Source: a virus
IMG/VR virus record: IMGVR_UViG_3300017989_000377
Coordinates: 1 to 27,337 of that record
Length of the DNA stretch: 27,337 bases
Direction: 5' to 3' (one strand)
The translations under genes were made by a program, and so were the position numbers. Each line of letters starts with the position of its first letter. Position 1 is the stretch's first letter. The notes below the pieces were generated by a model. The model saw nothing but the letters and a program-made list of their open reading frames with translations, was not told the DNA's origin and did no database searches. Below are positions 20,828 through 27,337 of this stretch, piece after piece.

Positions 20828-21184
20828 ATGCTCAAAAAGACTTTCGAAGATTTTGTTGACCTGGCGTTTTTCACGTCTGGCAAACACGAGAAATTGGTGA
20901 CGACAGAAGATGAACAACGAGAGCGAGAAAGGATCAGAACGCTCTTGTTGTCACACATGCGAAATCGCGGTGTTACCAAGCGTCAGGTTGTCTGTTATAT
21001 CAACTGGGTTAATGGAATGACTCAAGGACAAATAGCAGACGAACTTGGTGTTGAGCAACCAGCCATCAGTCAGTTTCTTAATGGGCTCAAAGACAAGTGG
21101 CCTCATCTCTTTCAATTCCCGGAGGTTGTTATGCACCAGTACGATCCTCTGCGAGACGACCACCAAACTCTGAGGCAGTTCTAA
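20828..21184 (+). CDS. Sigma region 4-like helix-turn-helix regulator
   Basis: 118 residues, ATG with GGAGG SD. Residues about 50-90 read VTKRQVVCYINWVNGMTQGQ and continue IADELGVEQPAISQFLNGL: a sigma-70 region 4 or LuxR-type helix-turn-helix. The first 45 residues are an acidic to charged helix, with no region 2 of a full sigma factor. It may be a truncated sigma-like or late-gene activator. The control element in front of it also fronts the late operon, which supports a transcription role at both. Confidence 0.72.
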   Translation: MLKKTFEDFVDLAFFTSGKHEKLVTTEDEQRERERIRTLLLSHMRNRGVTKRQVVCYINWVNGMTQGQIADELGVEQPAISQFLNGLKDKWPHLFQFPEVVMHQYDPLRDDHQTLRQF

Positions 21185-21366
21185 TGAGCAAGGGTGATGC
21201 TCGGCGTCCGAAACAGATCAGCCCGGAGGAGGAAAACATCCGTTGGCTCCTGGCTGAAGGTCGTATCACATTTGATGAATTTGAACGCCGATTCAATCAA
21301 CTCTTGCAACACGGTAAGATCATGCGCAGTGGTCAAATCTTGTCAGCGTTTGATTGGGGGAAATGA
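21184..21366 (+). CDS. Small hypothetical phage protein
   Basis: 60 residues, start overlapping the previous stop by one base. MSKGDARRPKQISPEEENIR, then a helical TFDEFERRFNQLLQHGK and the end ILSAFDWGK. The PKQISxEE start recurs in small phage proteins as far as I recall. Function unknown. Confidence 0.68.
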   Translation: MSKGDARRPKQISPEEENIRWLLAEGRITFDEFERRFNQLLQHGKIMRSGQILSAFDWGK

Positions 21367-21611
21367 TGAAGTACATTTACGTTAAGACATTCCGAGAAAA
21401 CGGACGATGGCAGGTCGAGATTGTTCGTGTGTCAGAGAACAACGAATTCGATATGCCGGGTGAACAGCTTGGGCCGCCAGATATATGGCTTGAACATGGT
21501 GAATTCTCAATACACAATATCGGATTCAACACTCGTGAAGAGGCTCGTAATGCGATTCAAGAATTCAATAATTGCCATGCGGATTATCACATTAGAGGAG
21601 GATTGCACTGA
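21366..21611 (+). CDS. Small hypothetical protein
   Basis: 81 residues from the ATG at 21366 (another ATG lies three bases upstream). Beta-rich start (MKYIYVKTFRENGRWQVEIV), a middle WLEHGEFSIHNIGFNTREEA and a short helix. Likely a small alpha/beta domain. Its last codons contain the SD of the next gene. Confidence 0.65.
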   Translation: MKYIYVKTFRENGRWQVEIVRVSENNEFDMPGEQLGPPDIWLEHGEFSIHNIGFNTREEARNAIQEFNNCHADYHIRGGLH

Positions 21612-22030
21612 AGCTAAAAACGAGCAACCCAAAAGACGCTGTCGGCATTCGGAAAGTCCCGTTGTCTACCGTACCATGTGGCCCGATTCTCGAAGCCGGA
21701 CTCGGTATGCTTGAAGGTGCCCGTAAGTACGGGCGGCACAACTACCGAGTTGTGGGTGCGCGAGCGTCGGTCTATTACGATGCAGTGATTGCCAGACATT
21801 TGATGCCGTGGTGGGAAGGGCAGGACATTGACCCCGATAGTGGGCTCTCGCATATCACGAAGGCTATCACCGGTTTACTCGTGCTCCGTGATTCAATGCT
21901 GAAGGGCAACTGGATTGATGATCGCCCGATTTGCAATGAGATAGACTTAGCTGAACTGAATCGGAAAGCGGCCGAGATCATTGATCGATACCCAAACGCG
22001 GAAATACCGTTTACGGAGGAACCTGTATAG
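21608..22030 (+). CDS. dATP/dGTP diphosphohydrolase N-terminal-like protein, apparent CTG start
   Basis: 140 residues if translation starts at the CTG at 21608, which has an AGGAGG SD with six-base spacing. The start then reads (M)KLKTSNPKDAVGIRKVPLST, as in the N-terminal domain family of phage dATP/dGTP diphosphohydrolases. The best in-frame ordinary start, TTG at 21662, would drop the conserved NPKDAVG motif. Other signatures are LEGARKYGRHNYR, YYDAVIARHLMPWWEG and SGLSHITKAITGLLVLRD. The family is linked to dNTP pool control; the exact substrate is uncertain. Confidence 0.78.
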   Translation: MKLKTSNPKDAVGIRKVPLSTVPCGPILEAGLGMLEGARKYGRHNYRVVGARASVYYDAVIARHLMPWWEGQDIDPDSGLSHITKAITGLLVLRDSMLKGNWIDDRPICNEIDLAELNRKAAEIIDRYPNAEIPFTEEPV

Positions 22031-22623
22031 TGCAACGATGTTTTCTTGACGTTGATGGAGTCTTGTGTGACTTCATGGACGGAATTCATCAAGCGTTGGG
22101 TATCGATTACGACCCTTCGCACTGGCCTTACAAACACGGACCGGATGGGTGGCACTTTCATGATGAACTGGGTTTGACCTTTGAGCAGCTCAGTGCTCAT
22201 TGCGATTTCACATTCTGGCAGAACTTGCGATGGACTCACTTCGGTCGGGACATTCTTCGTGTTTTGTTGCAACATTTCGGCAAAGAACAGATCACGTTGC
22301 TGACTTCGCTGATGCCACATATTGAATCGGCCTCGGGAAAGATGGCGTGGATCAAGAAACATCTGCCGGAATACGAACGACAGACGATCATTTGTTCGTC
22401 ACCAAAGGAAATTCTAGCCGGTGTGCCCGACTCGTTTCTCATTGATGATTGTCAAAAGAATGTGGATCGCTGGCAGGATGCTGGAGGAACAGCCATATTG
22501 ATTCCACAACCCTGGAACTCCCTTTTTGATGTGCTGACGTGGCCCGCTTTCAATCTCAGTTCGGTCTTGGAACTCATTCTTTCGGAGATAGTCCTAAGTG
22601 GCAAGAACACTTGTAATACCTGA
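22030..22623 (+). CDS. HAD-family 5' nucleotidase-like phosphatase
   Basis: 197 residues, GTG start overlapping the previous stop by one base, GGAGG ten bases upstream. Motif I is FLDVDGVLCDF with both Asp residues; the C-terminal Asp pair is LIDDCQKN. Between them lie a cap with WPYKHGPDGWHF and an ITLLTS motif II. This matches 5'(3')-deoxyribonucleotidase-type HAD enzymes that dephosphorylate nucleoside monophosphates. It fits a nucleotide-metabolism block. The 3' end overlaps the next gene by 26 bases. Confidence 0.83.
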   Translation: MQRCFLDVDGVLCDFMDGIHQALGIDYDPSHWPYKHGPDGWHFHDELGLTFEQLSAHCDFTFWQNLRWTHFGRDILRVLLQHFGKEQITLLTSLMPHIESASGKMAWIKKHLPEYERQTIICSSPKEILAGVPDSFLIDDCQKNVDRWQDAGGTAILIPQPWNSLFDVLTWPAFNLSSVLELILSEIVLSGKNTCNT

Positions 22624-23305
22624 CCTACATCTGCCCGCTTGCCGGACAGGGTTTCTTCAATTCTGTTGCGATTTGTATGAACAATGGGACTGTGACAAAG
22701 TTCGATTCCTCGGTGATGTTGTGGACTGGCACGCTATCAGTTTCTGGGCGAAGCACCCAGATTTACCAGGGCCGAAGGATGAATACGAGCTGGCAAAACA
22801 AGAAGTACGACGGTGGAGTGAAGCGTTTCCAGCGGCAGATGTGTGTATTGGAAACCACGATGAGCGCCCGACGAGACTCGCGAGAACAGTGAGCATACCA
22901 GATTTCATGCTCCGGCCGTACAACGAAATCTGGCCCGCTAAATCATGGGTCTGGGAACGCCGATTCGAAGAAGATGACGTTGTGTTTCTTCACGGAACCG
23001 GATGCCGGGGCATTCACCCGGCGTGGAATCTGATGAACAGTAAGATGCACCGGTCTGTTGTGATCGGCCATTGCCATACCCGTGCCGGGATTAAGTGGTC
23101 AAGCAACAAACGTGAACGCAAGTTCGGTCTTGATTGCGGATGTGGGATCGATGAGGAGAAATTCAACTTCGCCTATTCCACAGACAATCCTATTCGACCG
23201 TTCTTATCTGCCGCAGTAGTCATCGACGGGATACCATACTTTGAACCGATGCGATGCGGCAAAGGAGAACCGTACCACGATTCAAAATTCAAGAGGAGAA
23301 AGTGA
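22598..23305 (+). CDS. Calcineurin-like metallophosphoesterase
   Basis: 235 residues, GTG start. Metal-binding motifs in order: IPDLHLP (DxH, residues about 8-11), FLGDVVDWHA, IGNHDERPTR, VVFLHGTG and IGHCHTRAG. All ligands are present, so it should be active. Substrate unknown; phage relatives may act on cyclic nucleotides, nucleic acid ends or small phosphoesters. Overlap with the HAD gene suggests linked roles. Confidence 0.88.
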   Translation: MARTLVIPDLHLPACRTGFLQFCCDLYEQWDCDKVRFLGDVVDWHAISFWAKHPDLPGPKDEYELAKQEVRRWSEAFPAADVCIGNHDERPTRLARTVSIPDFMLRPYNEIWPAKSWVWERRFEEDDVVFLHGTGCRGIHPAWNLMNSKMHRSVVIGHCHTRAGIKWSSNKRERKFGLDCGCGIDEEKFNFAYSTDNPIRPFLSAAVVIDGIPYFEPMRCGKGEPYHDSKFKRRK

Positions 23306-23667
23306 TGAATCTACCATTCACGAATGAACAACTATATCCCGATCAACAATATGACGGGTACTCAGGACCTATTGAGCGATTGGCCCTGTCAATGGAAAGG
23401 TTTACTGCTGCTCGACTCAAAGCAAAATTGCGGCGTTTCGGTATCGACCCCGATATAGTCTTCCCTGAGGATTACATGTGCCGTGACAACATAATTCATC
23501 TCATCCGTTATTACTACGGTCTATATTTCAGTATGGATGAATCACCTGCGTATTGTGCTTATGGGGACACGCCGATTGAAAAGCTGAACCGCAGATGTTT
23601 GGTTTACCTGAGTCAGTATCTTCAGGCCGTACTTGCCGAGGACAATCGAAAAAGGAGGAAGCGATGA
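23305..23667 (+). CDS. Tandem paralog 1, unknown family
   Basis: 120 residues, ATG with AGAGGAGAAAG SD. Core: LKAKLRRFGIDPDIVFPEDY, then IRYYYGLYFS, a loop with two cysteines, and LVYLSQYLQAVLAEDN. It is clearly related to the next gene across the last 85 residues. The N-terminal 35 residues differ. In this copy the CxxC of the sister gene has become CAYG, so a metal site is probably lost. Confidence 0.78.
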   Translation: MNLPFTNEQLYPDQQYDGYSGPIERLALSMERFTAARLKAKLRRFGIDPDIVFPEDYMCRDNIIHLIRYYYGLYFSMDESPAYCAYGDTPIEKLNRRCLVYLSQYLQAVLAEDNRKRRKR

Positions 23668-24023
23668 ATCCATTGTATGAAGAGTTCGTTATTAGAATTC
23701 CCAAGATTGAGACTCCGTGCCATAAGGAACGTTTTCGCAACTGCGAAATGATAACGGTAAACTATATTGCTGGTACCCAGCTCAGGGCACGACTGCAAAC
23801 TTACGGTATCGACCCCGATATGATGTTCCCCGAAGATTACATGCACCATGACGATTTGCTTGCCCTCATTCGTCACTATTACGGTCTGGTTTTTGATGAC
23901 GACAAGACATGCATGTGTTGCTATTGCGGAATGCCGATTGAAAGACTACAGCACAGGCATTTGATCTTCTTGAGTCAATATCTTCAGGCTGTTCTCGCTG
24001 AGGATAATCGGGAAAAGGAATGA
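23664..24023 (+). CDS. Tandem paralog 2, unknown family
   Basis: 119 residues, ATG with AGGAGG SD, overlapping paralog 1 by four bases. Core: LRARLQTYGIDPDMMFPEDY, then IRHYYGLVFD, the loop CMCCYCGMPIERLQHRH, and LIFLSQYLQAVLAEDN. The cysteines and histidines of the loop could hold zinc. Tandem duplication with divergence of one copy is evident. Function unknown. Confidence 0.78.
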   Translation: MNPLYEEFVIRIPKIETPCHKERFRNCEMITVNYIAGTQLRARLQTYGIDPDMMFPEDYMHHDDLLALIRHYYGLVFDDDKTCMCCYCGMPIERLQHRHLIFLSQYLQAVLAEDNREKE

Positions 24024-24373
24024 TGGGTTTCTCAAATGAACAGTTAGTTTTGCTGAAGTTGAAGAAAGATCGTGCCACTATTCAGCTTAACACAGAATTG
24101 CGGCGAATAATTGATGGGGAGAAAACGATGAATTATGTCAGCTTTAAAAGGCTCAAACATGTAATGTATCGCATTTCAGACTTAACCGGCGACAATTTTT
24201 CTTCTGAACGAACAGCCTTTATTGGGTCGCATGAAGAAGAATCGGCGGGAAATCTATATCTGATTACGCCTCGTTGTGTTATTCTGGCGGGGGACCCTAC
24301 GCAAACATGGACACCACCTGACTGCGTTTTTGTTCGACGATTCGTCGATGTGAGAATCATGGTGCTGGGGTGA
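24020..24373 (+). CDS. Small hypothetical protein
   Basis: 117 residues from the ATG at 24020, overlapping paralog 2 by four bases. An internal ATG at 24128 has a better SD (GGGGAG, six bases) and would give an 81-residue product starting MNYVSFKRLKHVMYRISDLT. The N-terminal FSNEQL resembles FTNEQL of paralog 1. Function unknown. Confidence 0.6.
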   Translation: MMGFSNEQLVLLKLKKDRATIQLNTELRRIIDGEKTMNYVSFKRLKHVMYRISDLTGDNFSSERTAFIGSHEEESAGNLYLITPRCVILAGDPTQTWTPPDCVFVRRFVDVRIMVLG

Positions 24374-24798
24374 GCAAACCCCCAAGAGCGCCACGAAAGA
24401 AACGGGTTGAATTCCCTGACCCGGATCAACACACTTGCAAGACCGACCTTCGCAAAGCCATTCGCAAGACCCTGATTGATCTACGTGAGCATGTTCACGG
24501 CAGTGGTAGAGAACGACTGATCCGCTTTTCAAATGTGCTGTCTGCGGGCGGTTTCCATGATCCTGGTCGCCTGCCTTACGGCCGCACCACCGGCCGCAGT
24601 CCCACGAAGCGAGCTGAAGATTGTCTGACGGCGATGATCGCCAAGATGATTTCCGATTACTGGTGGGTTGAGCTTGGGGAATCGGACGACATCGAGAGTG
24701 TACAGAAGCAACATGAGATGATTCGCAAGCTTGCCGATCAGGGAATCGGCAAATGTAGTGTAGAGGGTGATGATGTAAAAGGATATACACTAACATGA
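24370..24798 (+). CDS. Hypothetical phage protein
   Basis: 142 residues, GTG start overlapping the previous stop by four bases. A basic N-terminus (MSKPPRAPRKKRVEFPD) precedes helices: LRKAIRKTLIDLREHVHG, then TTGRSPTKRAEDCLTAMIAK and WWVELGESDDIESVQKQHEM. It lies directly before the methyltransferase block. Nucleic-acid association is possible; function unknown. Confidence 0.7.
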   Translation: MSKPPRAPRKKRVEFPDPDQHTCKTDLRKAIRKTLIDLREHVHGSGRERLIRFSNVLSAGGFHDPGRLPYGRTTGRSPTKRAEDCLTAMIAKMISDYWWVELGESDDIESVQKQHEMIRKLADQGIGKCSVEGDDVKGYTLT

Positions 24799-24950
24799 AA
24801 AGATTAAAAATAGATTTCTGTTGGGCTCGATGGATTATCGGCATCGGATGGAGTTCTCAATTTCGGTTTTTTCAGATTGCCGTTGGTCCTGTTGTGTTTG
24901 AGTGGTCGTGGTATACGCCATTAAGGTCCCGCGGAACGAGCAGTGAATAA
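24795..24950 (+). CDS. Small aromatic-rich protein
   Basis: 51 residues, start overlapping the previous stop (ATGA). MKRLKIDFCWARWIIGIGWS, then FRFFQIAVGPVVFEWSWY: very rich in Trp and Phe, partly hydrophobic, possibly membrane-associated. The end overlaps the methyltransferase start by eight bases. Function unknown. Confidence 0.62.
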   Translation: MKRLKIDFCWARWIIGIGWSSQFRFFQIAVGPVVFEWSWYTPLRSRGTSSE

Positions 24951-25671
24951 GATTATTTGTGGTGATTCACTTAAAGTGTTGTCCGAAATCGGACACGCTC
25001 GAATGACCTTTGCTGACCCGCCGGACAATCTCAAATTGAAATACAATGGGTTCACGGATAAGTGGAAGTCGGAAGACGCTTACCTGACGTGGATGTTTGA
25101 TGTCTTTCAGGCAGGGACTTTTACAAGTGATGTTTTTTGGTTCAGTCATTTCTACAAATGGACCAGTTACATCCATAGATTTGCCTGCCGCGATAATCGT
25201 GACATCCGCATGTTCATCTGGCGATTCACGTTCGGTCAGCATCGTAGAACAGACTGCGGCAATGGTTATCGACCGATCCTTCGTGTGAGCAAACCAGGTG
25301 TGAAGTGGAACACTAATGCAATCCGCGTCCCATCCTGGCGGCAGATGAAGTACAACGACAGACGAGCCAACCCAAATGGCCGTGTCCCTGATGACGTGTG
25401 GGATTTTCCTCGCGTCTGCGGCACATTCCATGAGCGGCGGAAGTGGCATCCTACACAACACCCCGAGGCTCTAATCGAGCGGATGATCCTCATGAGCACG
25501 AAGCCCGGTGATCTGGTGGTAGACATGTTCGCTGGTTCCGGCACAGTCAATCGTGTTTGTCAGCGACTCGATGAGAATGGTCAGGGTCGGGATTGCATCG
25601 GCATTGACGTATCGCCGTTCTATTGCCGGAAGATTGCCGAGGAATTGAACATTGAATCGGAGGGTGTATGA
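24943..25671 (+). CDS. DNA methyltransferase (N6-adenine or N4-cytosine type)
   Basis: 242 residues, GTG start inside the previous gene's end. The catalytic motif is ADPPDN at about residues 24-29 (DPPY/NPPY class), and the AdoMet-binding motif is DMFAGSGTVNRVC at about 194-206, followed by IGIDVSPFYCRKIA. The order catalytic motif before AdoMet motif is the beta class. A HPTQHPEALIERMI segment, usual before the AdoMet loop, is present. The fourth residue Asp instead of Tyr/Phe in the catalytic motif is unusual. No restriction enzyme is adjacent, so it probably protects phage DNA. Confidence 0.87.
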   Translation: MNKIICGDSLKVLSEIGHARMTFADPPDNLKLKYNGFTDKWKSEDAYLTWMFDVFQAGTFTSDVFWFSHFYKWTSYIHRFACRDNRDIRMFIWRFTFGQHRRTDCGNGYRPILRVSKPGVKWNTNAIRVPSWRQMKYNDRRANPNGRVPDDVWDFPRVCGTFHERRKWHPTQHPEALIERMILMSTKPGDLVVDMFAGSGTVNRVCQRLDENGQGRDCIGIDVSPFYCRKIAEELNIESEGV

Positions 25672-27337
25672 CGTGGTGTGATGTCCTGACTAAAGCGGGT
25701 TTTCCGACTGAAGCCGTGGTCCTTGACTTCGAAACTTACTTCGATAAGGATTATTCACTATCGAAGATGTCTACAATTGAATATGTCAAGGATTCGCGGT
25801 TCATTTGTACTGGTCTGGGTGTGCAACGACTCGGACAAGATGCGTCGTTCATTGAACCTGATCGGATTGACATGGTTCTCAAAGCCACTCAGCGCCGCTT
25901 CGGTTCTGATCTGGAAGACATTACGGTTGTCATGCAGAACGCCAAGTTTGACGCCCTGGTCCTTCAGGAGCATTTCGGTATCACGCCCAGGCACGTGGTA
26001 GACCTGATGGACTTGGATAAGATGTGGGATGCGCGGAATCGGCACAGTCTAAAGGAGATGGCGAAGCGATGGAAGGCCCCGAGTCTTAAAGGCGACACGA
26101 AGCAATTCATGGGTTATCACTATGAGGATATGGACGCCGAGTTGCGGGCAAAGTTTGTTGAATACACGCTTAATGATGTGGAGATTGAGGCGTGGTTGTT
26201 CAGAGAAATGATGCCGGTCGTGGTCAGTCGTCCCGAGATTGAACTGCCGGTGGCAAACTTCACTCTGCACATGTTCCTTCATCCCTGCTTTGAAATTGAC
26301 ATGCAACTCGGCGAACGAATTCTTGCAGGGATGGAGATGGAGATGCTGTCGCCGATGGAAAACTTATATCGGCAGCACGGACTCAACATCGGCACGGGCG
26401 ACGTCAGCAAGAACGCCGATTTTTTCCAGCTCTTGAAACAATACTTGCCGAAAGGTGAAACTGTGCCGATGAAACAGGGCAAGCGCGGTTTGATCCCGGC
26501 CTTTGCCAAGGATGATGAGGGAATGCGGCAGCTTCAGGAGCACAGTGACCTCGTTGTCCGGGCTCTGGCACAGGCACGCGGAGCAATACAATCCTGGCCA
26601 TTGCACATCGCCAAGGTCCGGCACATTCTCGACCAGGCCCGAGCCAAGAATGGCATGATCGGCGCACCGCTCGGTTATCATAATGCGCATACCGGCCGTT
26701 GGGGGGGTGCAGAAAAGATCAACCTCCAGAATCTTGGTGGTGCCGGTCGCGGAGGATCGGCACCGCATGAGTTGATCCGTAATGTGCGTCACATGCTGCG
26801 GGCTCCAAAGGGCTACGTGCTCGGTGTTCAGGATTTTAGCAAGGTTGAAGCTATCGGCGTAGCCTGGCAGGCCGGGCAGGAAGATTTGGTTGAGGGTTTC
26901 CGTAGTGGGGCCGATGTGTATTCGGAATTGGCAATGGAATTGTTCGATAAGAGGGTATGGAAATGGGATAAAGATAAAGATGTTGAAGAATATCCCGGCC
27001 AAAAGAATGAAATCGGTACTATGCGTGGCTTTGGCAAAGATGCCATTCTGGGTGCAGGTTTCGGCCTCGGCGCATCCAAGTTCTATGACCGTTGCTATGC
27101 CAACGACACTCTGCGGCCCGCTTTCGATTCGGGACGATTCGACATGCCATTCATTGAAAGCGTCATTGATACCTATCGAAAGAAATATACCTCCATTCCG
27201 GCTTACTGGCGAAAATTGGAAATGGCGTGGCGGTACGTGACACGATTTCCGAGAGAACGATTACAGTTACCGGAGTGCGGCTTGGAGTTTTGGCATGACG
27301 GGGGAGCTACGTTCATTCGTCTGCCTAGTGGTCGCAC
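25668..27337 (+). CDS. Family A DNA polymerase with 3'-5' exonuclease, right end cut
   Basis: The ATG at 25668, with GAGGGTGT upstream, opens a frame that stays open to the window edge (at least 556 residues). Exonuclease motifs: VVLDFETYF (Asp20, Glu22), QNAKFDALVL, and YTLNDVEIEA. Polymerase motif A is DFSKVEAIGVAW (Asp389, Glu394), motif B is RGFGKDAILGAGFGLG. It replicates the phage genome. In motif A the Arg normally found two residues after Glu is Ile396. Motif C lies beyond the edge. The start overlaps the methyltransferase stop by four bases. Confidence 0.93.
   Translation, partial: MTWCDVLTKAGFPTEAVVLDFETYFDKDYSLSKMSTIEYVKDSRFICTGLGVQRLGQDASFIEPDRIDMVLKATQRRFGSDLEDITVVMQNAKFDALVLQEHFGITPRHVVDLMDLDKMWDARNRHSLKEMAKRWKAPSLKGDTKQFMGYHYEDMDAELRAKFVEYTLNDVEIEAWLFREMMPVVVSRPEIELPVANFTLHMFLHPCFEIDMQLGERILAGMEMEMLSPMENLYRQHGLNIGTGDVSKNADFFQLLKQYLPKGETVPMKQGKRGLIPAFAKDDEGMRQLQEHSDLVVRALAQARGAIQSWPLHIAKVRHILDQARAKNGMIGAPLGYHNAHTGRWGGAEKINLQNLGGAGRGGSAPHELIRNVRHMLRAPKGYVLGVQDFSKVEAIGVAWQAGQEDLVEGFRSGADVYSELAMELFDKRVWKWDKDKDVEEYPGQKNEIGTMRGFGKDAILGAGFGLGASKFYDRCYANDTLRPAFDSGRFDMPFIESVIDTYRKKYTSIPAYWRKLEMAWRYVTRFPRERLQLPECGLEFWHDGGATFIRLPSGR

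Overview
The window is a piece of a tailed double-stranded DNA phage or prophage (Caudoviricetes), probably a contig from an uncultured source. The evidence is a packaging and capsid operon (small and large terminase, portal, scaffold-like protein, major capsid protein), a tyrosine integrase, a family A DNA polymerase and a dense series of very small overlapping genes. The host cannot be named from this sequence. Strong sigma-70-like promoters and strong Shine-Dalgarno (SD) sites show a bacterial host. The integrase suggests a temperate life style, but no protein repressor is visible.

Layout. Positions 1-10290 are one block read leftward (minus strand), the late or structural operon. In transcription order it holds a small membrane-anchored protein, a small beta-rich protein, a GNAT acetyltransferase, an Ig-like structural candidate, the small terminase, two zinc-ribbon microproteins (one Lar-like), the large terminase, the portal, a basic protein, an FmdB-like zinc ribbon, the scaffold, the major capsid protein, a concanavalin-like structural protein and two more genes, the last cut by the left edge. 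Positions 10291-12600 are a mostly non-coding control region. It has alternating GC/AC tracts, inverted repeats, an array of TAGTCCA motifs with 23-base iteron-like repeats (candidate replication origin), two sigma-70 promoters and a self-contained promoter-ORF-terminator unit. Positions 12615-18758 are rightward early genes: many 19-80 residue proteins, often cysteine-rich or with one membrane helix, plus a few larger conserved phage hypotheticals. Several gaps in the first part carry a repeated structured RNA element. Positions 18755-19917 hold a small structured RNA with its own promoter and terminator, facing the leftward integrase. Positions 19941-27337 are rightward regulation, nucleotide-metabolism and replication genes: a sigma-region-4-like helix-turn-helix protein, a dGTP-diphosphohydrolase-like protein, a HAD nucleotidase-like protein, a metallophosphoesterase, two tandem paralogs, a DNA methyltransferase and DNA polymerase, cut by the right edge.

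Possible working. Host RNA polymerase would start at the sigma-70 promoters for early genes. A nearly identical leader/promoter element of about 40 bp lies both before the late operon and before the helix-turn-helix gene, which suggests one regulator acting on itself and on late genes. The small RNA next to the integrase exposes a 14-nt single strand complementary to repeated leader and SD sequences of the early region, which recalls the antisense immunity RNAs of P1 (C4) and P4 (CI). These two regulatory ideas are the most interesting content; both are inferred from sequence only.
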